Assembly (NCBI GenBank): GCA_938014215.1
Contig: CALLRW010000001.1
Coordinates: 124,001 to 188,000, forward strand
DNA: 64,000 nt
Reading direction: 5' to 3'
Origin: an uncultured Alistipes sp.
GTDB taxonomy: Bacteria > Bacteroidota > Bacteroidia > Bacteroidales > Rikenellaceae
Made by a program: the position numbers and the translations under genes. Shown here in pieces: positions 42,855 through 50,832 of the stretch. Each line of letters begins with the position of its first letter. Position 1 is the first letter of the stretch. The notes below the pieces were generated by a model. The model searched no databases and was not told where the DNA came from. It worked only from the letters and a program-made list of their open reading frames with translations.

Positions 42855-44870
42855 ATGGAAAAGATTCGCTTCTTGCGGATGTATCTGCTTGTAGCAGTAG
42901 CTGCCGTGTTGATGACGGGTTGCAAGGACGACGAAACCGGAGATGAACCGGGTGCAAACGCACCGGTGATCGAGTTCGCCGAGTCCGGAGTGGAAGTGGG
43001 AGCTGAGGGCGGCTTGCAGATGCTTGCTTATGAAATCGCGAATGAAGGGGCCTCCGGCGGACTGGAGGCCCGGGCCGATGACGGGTGGGTGCACTCGTTC
43101 GACACCTCCGAGCGGGGGATTCTCCGTTTCGAGGTCGATGCCAACGATACGGAGGCCGAGCGTACGACGGTGGTGCGTGCCGCATGGCCCGGGGCCGAGG
43201 AGGTGCAGATTGGCGTGCGCCAGGCCGCCGGCGAAGGGGGTATGACCTGGACGTTCGACGTGCAGGTTGAGGATTGGGCGGTGACGCTCAACGTGATCCC
43301 GTCGGATGACGCGCAGGCCTACTTCGCCGATATCCAATATTACGACGTCTACGAACAGAAGGGGCTCTCGCCGAAGGAGTTCGCCGAGTCGGTCGTTGCC
43401 GACATGATCGCCTTCTATACGGAGGCCTCGGAGATGACCGAAGAGGAGGTCATCGAGGGGATGAGCAACTACGGCCCGCTGTCGAGATCCTACGGCGTGA
43501 TTACGCCCGGCACGAAATACATCGCCTTTGCCTTTGCGCTCAACGAGGCGGGCGAGGTGGTCTCGAACGTGAAGATCGAGACCTTCGAGACGCCGCCCGC
43601 CAACCCCTCCGACAACCGCATCTCGATCCGTGTCGACAACGTCACGGCCCTCTCGGCCGACGTCTACTACACGACGACCAACGATGACGTCTATCTGTTC
43701 GACGTCGTGCCGGCCGCGGAGTACGAGGGGATGACCGACGAGCAGATCATGACCCGCATCATCGCCAACTGGAGCGGCTACATCAACTATGCCCTGGCGT
43801 CGGGCGACCACCTCTACGAGGCCGAATACCTCGAACCCGGCACCGACTACCTGGCCGTCGCCTTCGGGTACGACGTCCTCACCTATACGACCGCCCTGAC
43901 GAAGGTACCCTTCCGGACGGAGGAGCCGGGCGATCCGGCCGCCTGCACGTTCGACTTTACGTTCGAATCGTCGGGACCGACCAATCTGCTGGTTTCGGTC
44001 ACCCCGAGCGATGCGACCGTCCGCTACTTCTGGAATCTCTACGACGCGTCGGCCTCGGCGGAGGATATCCGGGCGGAGATCGAGGTGTCGATCCGGACCA
44101 ATACCGAGAACGGCTATTATGCCGATGTCTTCGAATACTGGCAGAACGAGTCGTCGATCGGCAAGGACAGCTACCTCTTCATGGGGCTCGATCCCGACAA
44201 GAAGTATCGGGCCGCAGCCGTGGCGCTGGATCTCAAGACCGGCGGTTTCGGCGGAGAGTTCTTCCTGAGCGACGTCTATCCCGAGGAGTCGACCGACGAG
44301 TTGTCGATCGAGCTGGTCTGGGACAAGTATTTCGACGGGGATGAGGCGGCGGCGCTCGGCGGCGAGTACGGCTCGTTTGCCGGCAAGGCGCTGGTTCCCG
44401 TCACGGCACGGGTGAACGGTGCGGGCTCCTACCGCTGGGCCGTCACGGAGTGGCCGGAGGATTATACGAGTGCCTCGGACAAGTCCTTCTGGTCGACCCT
44501 CTCCTGGGAGTCGGACTTCTTCGAGGATACGCCGTCGGCAAACGTCGCTTTCGACTGGGACAAGGACTACACGCTGGTGGCCATGGTCCGCAGCGAGGCA
44601 GGTGACGAATATCATCGCTTCATGCAGGATGTCCGCTTTACGAAGGAGGGGGCCTCGCCCATCGGTGAACTGACCGTGAGCAGCCTTCCGGCAAAGACCC
44701 GGGCTGCCGGGTGCGACGGCCTGCGTCCGCTGAATGCCTCCAGCCGCGGGGCCCGGACCTCCGTTTCGGAGGCGGCCCGCCGGGCGGAGTGGAAGTCGCT
44801 GGCCCGTGAGGCTGACCGGCAGTATCCCTTCGGATACCTCCCCTTCGGACGGATTGACTCCCGTCGGTAG
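42855..44870 (+). CDS. BACON-domain lipoprotein
   Basis: A 671-residue surface-type lipoprotein. The lipobox cysteine is in VLMTGC (residue 23). A BACON domain covers about 35-130 (VEVGAEGGLQML, ending in VQIGVRQAA); BACON domains bind glycan or mucin-type ligands in Bacteroidota. Three or four fibronectin-like modules follow, each with a shared pattern of a strand, a Y/F-rich loop and a closing PG(T)xY/PDKxY turn (near 225, 335 and 455). The last 50 residues are rich in Ala, Arg and Ser, unlike the rest. No receptor or SusD partner is adjacent. A terminator hairpin follows. The ligand is unknown. Confidence 0.82.
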   Translation: MEKIRFLRMYLLVAVAAVLMTGCKDDETGDEPGANAPVIEFAESGVEVGAEGGLQMLAYEIANEGASGGLEARADDGWVHSFDTSERGILRFEVDANDTEAERTTVVRAAWPGAEEVQIGVRQAAGEGGMTWTFDVQVEDWAVTLNVIPSDDAQAYFADIQYYDVYEQKGLSPKEFAESVVADMIAFYTEASEMTEEEVIEGMSNYGPLSRSYGVITPGTKYIAFAFALNEAGEVVSNVKIETFETPPANPSDNRISIRVDNVTALSADVYYTTTNDDVYLFDVVPAAEYEGMTDEQIMTRIIANWSGYINYALASGDHLYEAEYLEPGTDYLAVAFGYDVLTYTTALTKVPFRTEEPGDPAACTFDFTFESSGPTNLLVSVTPSDATVRYFWNLYDASASAEDIRAEIEVSIRTNTENGYYADVFEYWQNESSIGKDSYLFMGLDPDKKYRAAAVALDLKTGGFGGEFFLSDVYPEESTDELSIELVWDKYFDGDEAAALGGEYGSFAGKALVPVTARVNGAGSYRWAVTEWPEDYTSASDKSFWSTLSWESDFFEDTPSANVAFDWDKDYTLVAMVRSEAGDEYHRFMQDVRFTKEGASPIGELTVSSLPAKTRAAGCDGLRPLNASSRGARTSVSEAARRAEWKSLAREADRQYPFGYLPFGRIDSRR

Positions 44871-44927
44871 GCATTCCGGCTGATCCATCCCCTGCGGCAC
44901 GGAATCGCCGCCGTCCGCCGTTTCTCG

Positions 44928-44961
44928 AAAACTCTCTCCCGTCGGCTCGGGAGGGAGTTTT
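44928..44961 (+). terminator. Terminator after the BACON lipoprotein
   Basis: AAAACTCTCTCCCG pairs with CGGGAGGGAGTTTT around TCGGCT, with one bulge or mismatch. T residues follow. Confidence 0.85.
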
Positions 44962-45096
44962 CATGCTTTTGTGCTTTCATCTTTTCGGTGGTGTGCGGCG
45001 TGTTGGGGGTGCGTCAGGGACGGGTCAGGGTTGCTTTGGGGGTATGGTCGAGGTTGCGTCGATGCAGAGTCCCGACCGTAGCGTGTTTCCGGCGGG

Positions 45097-45415
45097 CTGT
45101 GCTGCTGCTCTTCTCCCCGAATCGCCGCGACTCGCCTCCGCTCCGGCGGCCCGGTCCGACCTCGCACCCGTCTTGTGCGGGGTGGCTGCTGCTCTTCTCC
45201 CCGAATCGCCGCGACTCGCCTCCGCTCCGGCAGCCCGGTCCGACTTCGCACCCGTCTTGTGCGGGGTGGCTGTTGCTCTTCTCCCCGAATCGCCGCGACT
45301 CGCCTCCGCTCCGGCGGTCCGGTCCGACCTCGCACCCGTCTTGTGCGGGGTGGCTGCCGCTCTTCTCCCCGAATCGCCGCGGCTCGTCGCACCTCCGCTC
45401 CGGCAGCCCCCGCAG
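45097..45415. repeat. 84-base tandem repeat
   Basis: Nearly four units, with the core CTCTTCTCCCCGAATCGCCG recurring exactly every 84 bases (T of AATCG at 45122, 45206, 45290 and 45374). Copies two and three differ at only a few positions, and the edges decay. Because 84 is divisible by three, long frames stay open on both strands, but none has a supportable start, promoter or non-repeat portion. The surrounding 44871-45540 gap holds no gene I can support. Confidence 0.95.
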
Positions 45416-45484
45416 GGAGACTCCGCACCCGTTTGCCGGAAGGTGCAATAAATTCTCCGCACGGTCGTTTATTTTTCGGGATGT

Positions 45485-45515
45485 TTGAGTTATCCCGCGG
45501 AAAATATTACCTTTG
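45485..45515 (+). promoter_or_regulatory. Promoter of DUF4834-mlaE-mlaF
   Basis: TTG (45485-45487), 20 bases, TACCTTTG (45508-45515), 25 bases ahead of the DUF4834 start. Confidence 0.8.
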
Positions 45516-45540
45516 CAAGGAAATAATCCCGATTTCGTAC

Positions 45541-45945
45541 ATGCGATTCTTGACCGATATCATAGACACTTTGGCAGGCTTCGTGCAGCGTAATCCGCTG
45601 ACCGTGCTCGTCATCGTGATTCTGGCGATTGCCGCTCCGGCCGTGCTGAAGGGCATCGCCCTCTTCATACTCTATTTTCTGATGGGACTGATTCTTTTGA
45701 TACTGGCTCTGGTGCTGCTGTTCCGCTGGCGGATCTACAAGGCCCGCAAGCAGATGGAGGAGCAGTTCGGCCGCGGCGGTTTCGACCCCCGGCAGGGCGG
45801 GTTCGGGTCGCCCTTCTCGCAGGAGGAGCCGCCCCGAAACGGCCGCGAAGGCGAAGTGAGGGTGCACCGTACGCCCGGCGCCCCCGAAAAACGCGTCTCG
45901 AAGGACGTGGGCGACTATATCGATTTCGAAGAGGAGAAAAACTGA
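45541..45945 (+). CDS. DUF4834 membrane protein
   Basis: A 134-residue protein with two closely spaced membrane helices (about residues 18-37 and 39-62) and a charged, Gly/Arg-rich cytoplasmic tail ending in VSKDVGDYIDFEEEKN, the family's conserved end. The function is unknown. The start at 45541 lies just downstream of the promoter; the longer frame runs into the tandem repeat. It ends one base before mlaE, so it may act with the lipid transporter. Confidence 0.87.
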   Translation: MRFLTDIIDTLAGFVQRNPLTVLVIVILAIAAPAVLKGIALFILYFLMGLILLILALVLLFRWRIYKARKQMEEQFGRGGFDPRQGGFGSPFSQEEPPRNGREGEVRVHRTPGAPEKRVSKDVGDYIDFEEEKN

Positions 45946-45946
45946 C

Positions 45947-46690
45947 ATGCTGCGCATCTTTGGACTCATAGGACGCTACTTCATCCTGATGGGAAAGGTC
46001 TTTTCCCGTCCGGAAAAGGCCGCCATCTACCGCCGGCGGATCGTCTACGAGATGGAGTCGCTCGGCGTCAACTCGATCGGACTGACGGCCATCATCTCGA
46101 TCTTCATCGGCGCGGTGATCGCCCTGCAGATGTCGATCAACCTCGACTCGCCGTTCATCCCCAAGTCGCTGATCGGCTACGCCACGCGCGAAACGATGAT
46201 CCTCGAATTCTCGTCGGCGGTCGTGGCGCTGATCCTGGCCGGAAAGGTCGGTTCGAGCATCGCCTCGGAGATCGGCACGATGCGCATCACGGAGCAGATC
46301 GACGCCCTGGAGATCATGGGCGTCAACTCGGCCTCGTACCTCATCCTGCCGAAGATCGTCGCCGCGATGATCTTCTTCCCCTTCCTGACCATCCTCTCGA
46401 TCCTGATCGGCGTGCTGGGCGGCTGGCTCATCGCCGCCGCTACGGGCATCATGATCCCGGCCGACTACGTCGAGGGGCTGCACATGGACTTCAAGGTCTA
46501 CTCGATCATCTATACGCTCATCAAGATGGTCTTCTTCGCCTACATCATCACCTCGATCTCGGCCTTCTTCGGCTACAACGCCCGCGGCAATTCGCTTGAA
46601 GTGGGCATTGCGTCGACGCGCGCCGTGGTGGTCAGCTGCGTGGTGATCCTGTTGTTTGACCTCATTCTGACTCAAATTCTGCTGATATGA
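45947..46690 (+). CDS. mlaE: MlaE-family lipid transport permease
   Basis: A 247-residue ABC permease of the Mla/Mce family, which moves phospholipids between the inner and outer membranes. Family blocks include VALQMS(I)NLDS, ILAGKVGSSIASEIGTMRITEQIDALE (about residues 98-124) and the C-terminal FGYNARGNSLEVGIASTRAVV. It overlaps mlaF by four bases. No mlaD or other periplasmic component follows. Confidence 0.93.
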   Translation: MLRIFGLIGRYFILMGKVFSRPEKAAIYRRRIVYEMESLGVNSIGLTAIISIFIGAVIALQMSINLDSPFIPKSLIGYATRETMILEFSSAVVALILAGKVGSSIASEIGTMRITEQIDALEIMGVNSASYLILPKIVAAMIFFPFLTILSILIGVLGGWLIAAATGIMIPADYVEGLHMDFKVYSIIYTLIKMVFFAYIITSISAFFGYNARGNSLEVGIASTRAVVVSCVVILLFDLILTQILLI

Positions 46691-47445
46691 TACGCGCCGA
46701 ACATATCGTCAAGTCGTTCGACGGACGGACCGTGCTCGACGACATCACGGTGGAGTTCGAGACCGGACGCACGAACCTCATCATCGGACGCAGCGGTTCG
46801 GGTAAGACCGTGCTGCTGAAGACCCTCGTGGGGCTGCACGAACCCGATTCGGGCGACGTGTGGTACGACGAGGTGAACTTCTCGCGCCTGGGCTTTCGCG
46901 ACCGCAAGAGCATCCGCAAGGATATCGGCATGATCTTCCAGGGCGGGGCGCTGCTCGACTCGTCGACCGTCGAGGAGAACGTCAAGCTGCCGCTGGACCT
47001 CTTCACCCAGCAGAGCGAACGCGAAAAGCTCGACCGGGTGAACTTCTGCCTGCGGCGCGTGCGGCTGGAGAATGCCAACGGACTCTATCCGGCCGAGTTG
47101 TCGGGCGGCATGATCAAGCGTGTGGCCATCGCGCGGGCCATCGTGATGAATCCGCGCTACCTCTTCTGCGACGAACCCAACTCGGGGCTCGATCCGCAGA
47201 CCTCGATCGTCATCGACAACCTGATCCACGAAATTACCCACGAATACGGCATGACGACGATCATCAACACCCATGACATGAACTCCGTGATGGAGATCGG
47301 CGAGAAGATCGTCTACATCCACCAGGGACGCAAATGGTGGGAGGGGACCAAGGAGGAGATCCTCCATGCCGACAACCGCGAGCTGAACGATTTCGTCTTT
47401 GCCTCGGCCATGGCCAAGCGGGCCAAGGCGGCCGCCTCGCGATAG
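46687..47445 (+). CDS. mlaF: MlaF-family ABC transporter ATP-binding protein
   Basis: A 252-residue ATPase partner of MlaE. Walker A is GRSGSGKT (34-41), the Q-loop IFQGGALLD, signature LSGGMIKR and Walker B YLFCDEPNSGLDP, with the H-loop in NTHDMNSV. The GALLD sequence after the Q-loop is typical of the Mla branch. The C terminus ends in an alanine/lysine-rich tail. Confidence 0.95.
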   Translation: MIRAEHIVKSFDGRTVLDDITVEFETGRTNLIIGRSGSGKTVLLKTLVGLHEPDSGDVWYDEVNFSRLGFRDRKSIRKDIGMIFQGGALLDSSTVEENVKLPLDLFTQQSEREKLDRVNFCLRRVRLENANGLYPAELSGGMIKRVAIARAIVMNPRYLFCDEPNSGLDPQTSIVIDNLIHEITHEYGMTTIINTHDMNSVMEIGEKIVYIHQGRKWWEGTKEEILHADNRELNDFVFASAMAKRAKAAASR

Positions 47446-47571
47446 GGAGACGACGTCTGTGCGGAGGCCGGGAGGCGGTCGGAAACTCTCGCAGAGCGGC
47501 CAAAAGGCAAGGCCCCGGCTTTGTACGGCGAGATGTTGAGCGGAAGTTTCGTAAAAAAATTAAATTTTTAT

Positions 47572-47602
47572 TTGCGTAAAATTTATAAAGTGTGTACTTT
47601 TG
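47572..47602 (+). promoter_or_regulatory. Promoter of gap
   Basis: TTG (47572-47574), 20 bases, TACTTTTG (47595-47602) in a very AT-rich region, an unusually good match that fits a highly expressed gene. The leader is about 45 bases. Confidence 0.85.
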
Positions 47603-47652
47603 CGCTGTGAAAAAAATAACGAAGGTTTTATTAACAAATAATTCAAACTATT

Positions 47653-48672
47653 ATGGCAACTATTAAAATCGGTATCAACGGCTTTGGTCGTATCGGCCGT
47701 ATGGTTTTCCGTGCTGCTTGCACGCAGACTGACAAGTTCGAGGTTGTAGGTATCAACGACCTCTGCCCGGTAGACTACCTGGCTTACATGCTGAAGTACG
47801 ATACGATGCATGGCCAGTTCAAGGGCGAGATCAGCTGCGACATGGAGAAGAGCCAGCTGATCGTTAACGGCCACGCCATCCGCGTCACCGCCGAGAAGGA
47901 TCCCGCAAACCTGAAGTGGAACGAGGTAGGTGCCGAGTACGTCGTAGAGTCGACGGGTCTGTTCCTGACCGAGGAGAAGGCTCAGGCTCACCTGGCAGCC
48001 GGTGCCAAGTACGTGGTAATGTCGGCTCCTTCGAAGGACGCTACCCCGATGTTCGTATGCGGCGTTAACACCGATACGTATGCCGGCCAGAAGATCGTTT
48101 CGAACGCATCGTGCACCACGAACTGCCTCGCCCCGATCGCCAAGGTCCTCAACGACAAGTTCGGTATCACGGACGGTCTGATGACGACGGTTCACTCGAC
48201 CACCGCTACGCAGAAGACCGTAGACGGTCCCTCGATGAAGGACTGGCGTGGTGGCCGTGCCGCTTCGGGCAACATTATCCCCTCGTCGACGGGTGCTGCC
48301 AAGGCTGTAGGTAAGGTGATCCCCTCGCTGAACGGCAAGCTGACGGGTATGTCGATGCGTGTTCCGACGCTGGACGTATCGGTTGTCGACCTGACGGTCA
48401 ACCTGGCTAAGCCGGCCAAGTACGATGAGATCTGCGCTGCCATGAAGGAGGCTTCGGAAGGCGAACTGAAGGGTATTCTGGGTTACACCGAGGATGCAGT
48501 CGTATCGTCGGACTTCCTGGGCGACGCTCGTACGTCGATCTTCGACAAGGCTGCCGGTATCGCTCTGACCGACACCTTCGTAAAGGTTGTAGCATGGTAC
48601 GACAACGAGTGGGGTTACTCGAACAAGGTGCTGATGCTCATCGAGAAGATGTTCGCTTACAACAACAAATAA
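47653..48672 (+). CDS. gap: Glyceraldehyde-3-phosphate dehydrogenase
   Basis: A 339-residue glycolytic enzyme that oxidises glyceraldehyde 3-phosphate with NAD+. The Rossmann opening GINGFGRIGRMVFR, catalytic C154 in NASCTTNCLAP, and the phosphate-binding block WRGGRAASGNIIPSSTGAAKA are all present. Its codon use differs from its neighbours (more GTA, GCT, GGT), as expected from translational selection in an abundant protein rather than transfer. It has its own strong promoter and terminator. Confidence 0.97.
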   Translation: MATIKIGINGFGRIGRMVFRAACTQTDKFEVVGINDLCPVDYLAYMLKYDTMHGQFKGEISCDMEKSQLIVNGHAIRVTAEKDPANLKWNEVGAEYVVESTGLFLTEEKAQAHLAAGAKYVVMSAPSKDATPMFVCGVNTDTYAGQKIVSNASCTTNCLAPIAKVLNDKFGITDGLMTTVHSTTATQKTVDGPSMKDWRGGRAASGNIIPSSTGAAKAVGKVIPSLNGKLTGMSMRVPTLDVSVVDLTVNLAKPAKYDEICAAMKEASEGELKGILGYTEDAVVSSDFLGDARTSIFDKAAGIALTDTFVKVVAWYDNEWGYSNKVLMLIEKMFAYNNK

Positions 48673-48696
48673 TTGTAAGAGAAACCTCTGAGAAAA

Positions 48697-48728
48697 AGGG
48701 GAAGCCTTCGCGGGCTTCCTCTTTTTTT
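48697..48728 (+). terminator. Terminator of gap
   Basis: GGAAGCC and GGGCTTCC form a stem around TTCGC, preceded by an A run and followed by seven T. Confidence 0.9.
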
Positions 48729-48954
48729 GTGCCCGTATGGATCGGAGGGGAGGGGTGTGTAGATGCTGGTCGGACGGACGATGACGGGAGAGGTCGGGTT
48801 GCCGGTTGGCGGGAGGCATGGAGAACGGATGTCGGCTGTGGAATGGGGTAAAAATACGGAGGTGTTGTGGAATGAAAAATACGAGGAAGGAGACGTTCCG
48901 GAAAGATACCTGGAGGCGGGGCGAAATATCCGGCTATGACGGCATGGAAGAGAA

Positions 48955-49205
48955 GGGCGAAGGTGGAGACGGAAGTTTCGGTGTGGGCGGTATGGAGGAG
49001 AACAAAGGCGGAGACGGAAGTTTCGGTGGGGACGGTATGTTAGAGGAGAACGCAGGCGGAGACGGAAGTTTCGGTGGGGATGGTATGTTAGAGGAGAATG
49101 CAGGCGGAGACGAAAGTTTCGGTGGGGCGGTATGTTAGAGGAGAACGCAGGCGGAGACGGAAGTTTTGGTGTGGGCGGTATGTTAGAGGAGAACGCAGGA
49201 GGGGC
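48955..49205. repeat. 45-48-base tandem repeat
   Basis: Five units with core GGCGGAGACGGAAGTTT. The AGTTTCGGTG blocks recur at spacings of 45, 48, 48 and 47, so one unit carries a one-base deletion that breaks the plus-strand frame. Two units are almost identical. It lies in the 636-base gap after gap, and no supportable gene is present in that gap. Confidence 0.92.
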
Positions 49206-49308
49206 GAAAGATAGCTGGCCGGAGGCAATTAATAAAGGAGCGCGTGAGTTGGGGAAGCTGGGGGCGGCGGCCCTGGCTGTAACTTTGTGAAGATGCGTAT
49301 GCCGATGT

Positions 49309-49707
49309 TTACTCCTTGATCCGCAGTTCGATCGAGGCTCCGGACCACTGGTTGATACGACGCTTCTCGGTGCGCAGGTGGCGACCGTCGTGGTAGATGC
49401 GGATCTCCGCCTCGAACGGACGCGTCGAGTCGATGTCGTTGCCGGCGGGCAGCGTATGGGGAATGATATAGACGTAGAGCACCAGGTGGTCGCACGGCGG
49501 CGTCTGCAGGGTAACGCTCCGTGCCGCGTCAACCCCCTCGGGCCGCGCCTTGAGGTTCGAACCGACGGCTGCTATATCCGATGCCACCGAGGCGAAACCG
49601 ATACGGTTGTCATCGACATCGAAACACCCGCACATCAGGTCCGCATTGTAGCGCCACCACTCCTCGTAGCGGCATCGCAGTTCGATTTTGAATCCTTGCT
49701 CCTTCAT
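49309..49707 (-). CDS. Conserved small protein of unknown function
   Basis: A 132-residue cytoplasmic protein that I do not recognise. No signal peptide or membrane segment is present. The pattern of alternating hydrophobic residues (KIELRCRYEEWW, HLVLYVYIIPHTL, FEAEIRIYHDGR, ASIELRIKE) suggests an all-beta, C2- or immunoglobulin-like fold. The ATG at 49707 follows an excellent promoter (TTG, 20 bases, TATCTTTG on the minus strand at 49714-49744), which supports expression and the start, with almost no leader. Confidence 0.7.
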   Translation of the reverse strand: MKEQGFKIELRCRYEEWWRYNADLMCGCFDVDDNRIGFASVASDIAAVGSNLKARPEGVDAARSVTLQTPPCDHLVLYVYIIPHTLPAGNDIDSTRPFEAEIRIYHDGRHLRTEKRRINQWSGASIELRIKE

Positions 49708-49713
49708 CTTTCG

Positions 49714-49744
49714 CAAAGATAGTGCATCGGTGAGCCAAAAACAA
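49714..49744 (-). promoter_or_regulatory. Promoter of the small unknown gene at 49309
   Basis: On the minus strand TTG (49742-49744), 20 bases, TATCTTTG (49714-49721), seven bases before the start codon. Confidence 0.75.
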
Positions 49745-49814
49745 ATTTTCCGGCCGCCGAACCGCTTCGTACCTCGCAATGAGACGTTCCGGACACTAAA
49801 ACTCGTAGTTTTCT

Positions 49815-49844
49815 TTGCAGATGTCTTATTTTTTCGTAACTTTG
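49815..49844 (+). promoter_or_regulatory. Promoter of the yceD-rpmF-plsX-fabH cluster
   Basis: TTG (49815-49817), 19 bases, TAACTTTG (49837-49844), 19 bases before the start of the DUF177 gene. Confidence 0.8.
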
Positions 49845-49862
49845 CGCACTAAATGGGTTCAA

Positions 49863-50480
49863 ATGGAGGAAGCACAACGATATTCCATCGCCTTCAAGGG
49901 GCTGAAAAACGGCCACCACGAATTCCGGTTCGCGGTGGACAAATCGTTGTTCGAAGAGTTCGAGAGCTCGGAGATCAAGGACGGAACGTGTGACGTGGTG
50001 GTCGATCTCGACCGTCAGGATGCACAGCTTGTCCTCGATGTCTCGATCTCGGGCCACGTCGTCGTGGCGTGTGACCGCTGCCTGGAGGACTGCCGCATCC
50101 CCATCGATTTCATGGGACGGCTGCTGGCCAAGTTCTCCGACGAGGTGCGCGAGTATGACGGCGAGGTGATCTGGCTGCTGCCGGGCGAGGACAGCGTGGA
50201 CCTTACGCAGTATATCTACGAAAGCATCGTGCTCTCGCTGCCCTATCAGCGCGTCCACCCCGAAGGCGAGTGTAATCCCGAAATGCTGAAGCGTTTCAGG
50301 ATCGTCTCGGAAGGGGAGTTCGCCGCCATCGAGGAGCAGGCTGCCGCCCACGAACACAACGACGGCCAGTGGGCCAAGCTGGCTGCGCTGCGCGAGCAGA
50401 TGATGGCCGAAGCTTCCGATGAATCCGCGGCCGGTGCGGAGTCCCGGACAGAACCCGGACAACCCGCGCAAAAGAAGTGA
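49863..50480 (+). CDS. DUF177 (YceD-family) protein
   Basis: A 205-residue protein of the YceD/DUF177 family, which accompanies rpmF in most bacteria and has been linked to 23S rRNA and ribosome metabolism. The conserved cysteines are in VVACDRCLEDC, followed by VDLTQYIYESIVLSLPYQRVHP. The tail after about residue 170 is low complexity (Ala/Glu). ATG 49863 was chosen since it follows the promoter; the earlier in-frame ATG overlaps the -33 box. It begins the classic cluster DUF177-rpmF-plsX-fabH. Confidence 0.9.
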   Translation: MEEAQRYSIAFKGLKNGHHEFRFAVDKSLFEEFESSEIKDGTCDVVVDLDRQDAQLVLDVSISGHVVVACDRCLEDCRIPIDFMGRLLAKFSDEVREYDGEVIWLLPGEDSVDLTQYIYESIVLSLPYQRVHPEGECNPEMLKRFRIVSEGEFAAIEEQAAAHEHNDGQWAKLAALREQMMAEASDESAAGAESRTEPGQPAQKK

Positions 50481-50516
50481 ATGCAAAAGTCGAACTTATA
50501 AAAATACAGTTGTAAA

Positions 50517-50702
50517 ATGGCACATCCTAAACACAAAATCTCGTCGACGCGACGCGACAAGCGCAGAACTCACTACAAGGCCACCGTTCCGACGGTCGTT
50601 ACCTGCTCGAACTGCGGCGCAGCGGTGCTCTATCACCGTGTATGCCCCGAGTGCGGCTTCTATCGCGGCAAGCTCGCCATCGAGAAGAAAGCAGCCGAAT
50701 AA
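50517..50702 (+). CDS. rpmF: 50S ribosomal protein L32
   Basis: A 61-residue ribosomal protein with the normal opening MAHPKHKISSTRRDKRR and a four-cysteine zinc ribbon (CSNC and CPEC), i.e. the zinc-binding form. It lies 36 bases after the DUF177 gene. Confidence 0.97.
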   Translation: MAHPKHKISSTRRDKRRTHYKATVPTVVTCSNCGAAVLYHRVCPECGFYRGKLAIEKKAAE

Positions 50703-50711
50703 ATTCGGTAC

Positions 50712-50750
50712 CGAAAGAGTGCGTCCCTTCGGGGGAGGCCTCTTTTTATT
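50712..50750 (+). terminator. Terminator or attenuator between rpmF and plsX
   Basis: AGAG...TCCC and GGGGA...CTCT form an interrupted stem around TTCG, followed by five T. It could partly separate ribosomal from lipid genes. Confidence 0.7.
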
Positions 50751-50832
50751 TTATGAACGGACCCGTCCCGCCGGCGTTTCTTAACGGCGCCCCGACGGCC
50801 CGGGGCTGATGTTTACAACCAACTCCACGAGT

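Noticed and set aside
44963..45462. Overlapping open frames on both strands in the 84-base array
   Set aside because: They are open only because the repeat length is a multiple of three. None has a non-repeat domain, and three frames cannot all be real.
47653..48672. gap as a recently acquired gene because of its different codon use
   Set aside because: The shift is towards the codons favoured in abundant proteins, and the gene has strong native-type promoter signals; selection on translation explains it.
48657..49532. A 291-codon minus-strand frame with proline-rich repeats
   Set aside because: It runs through the gap terminator and the antisense of the array and begins inside another gene.
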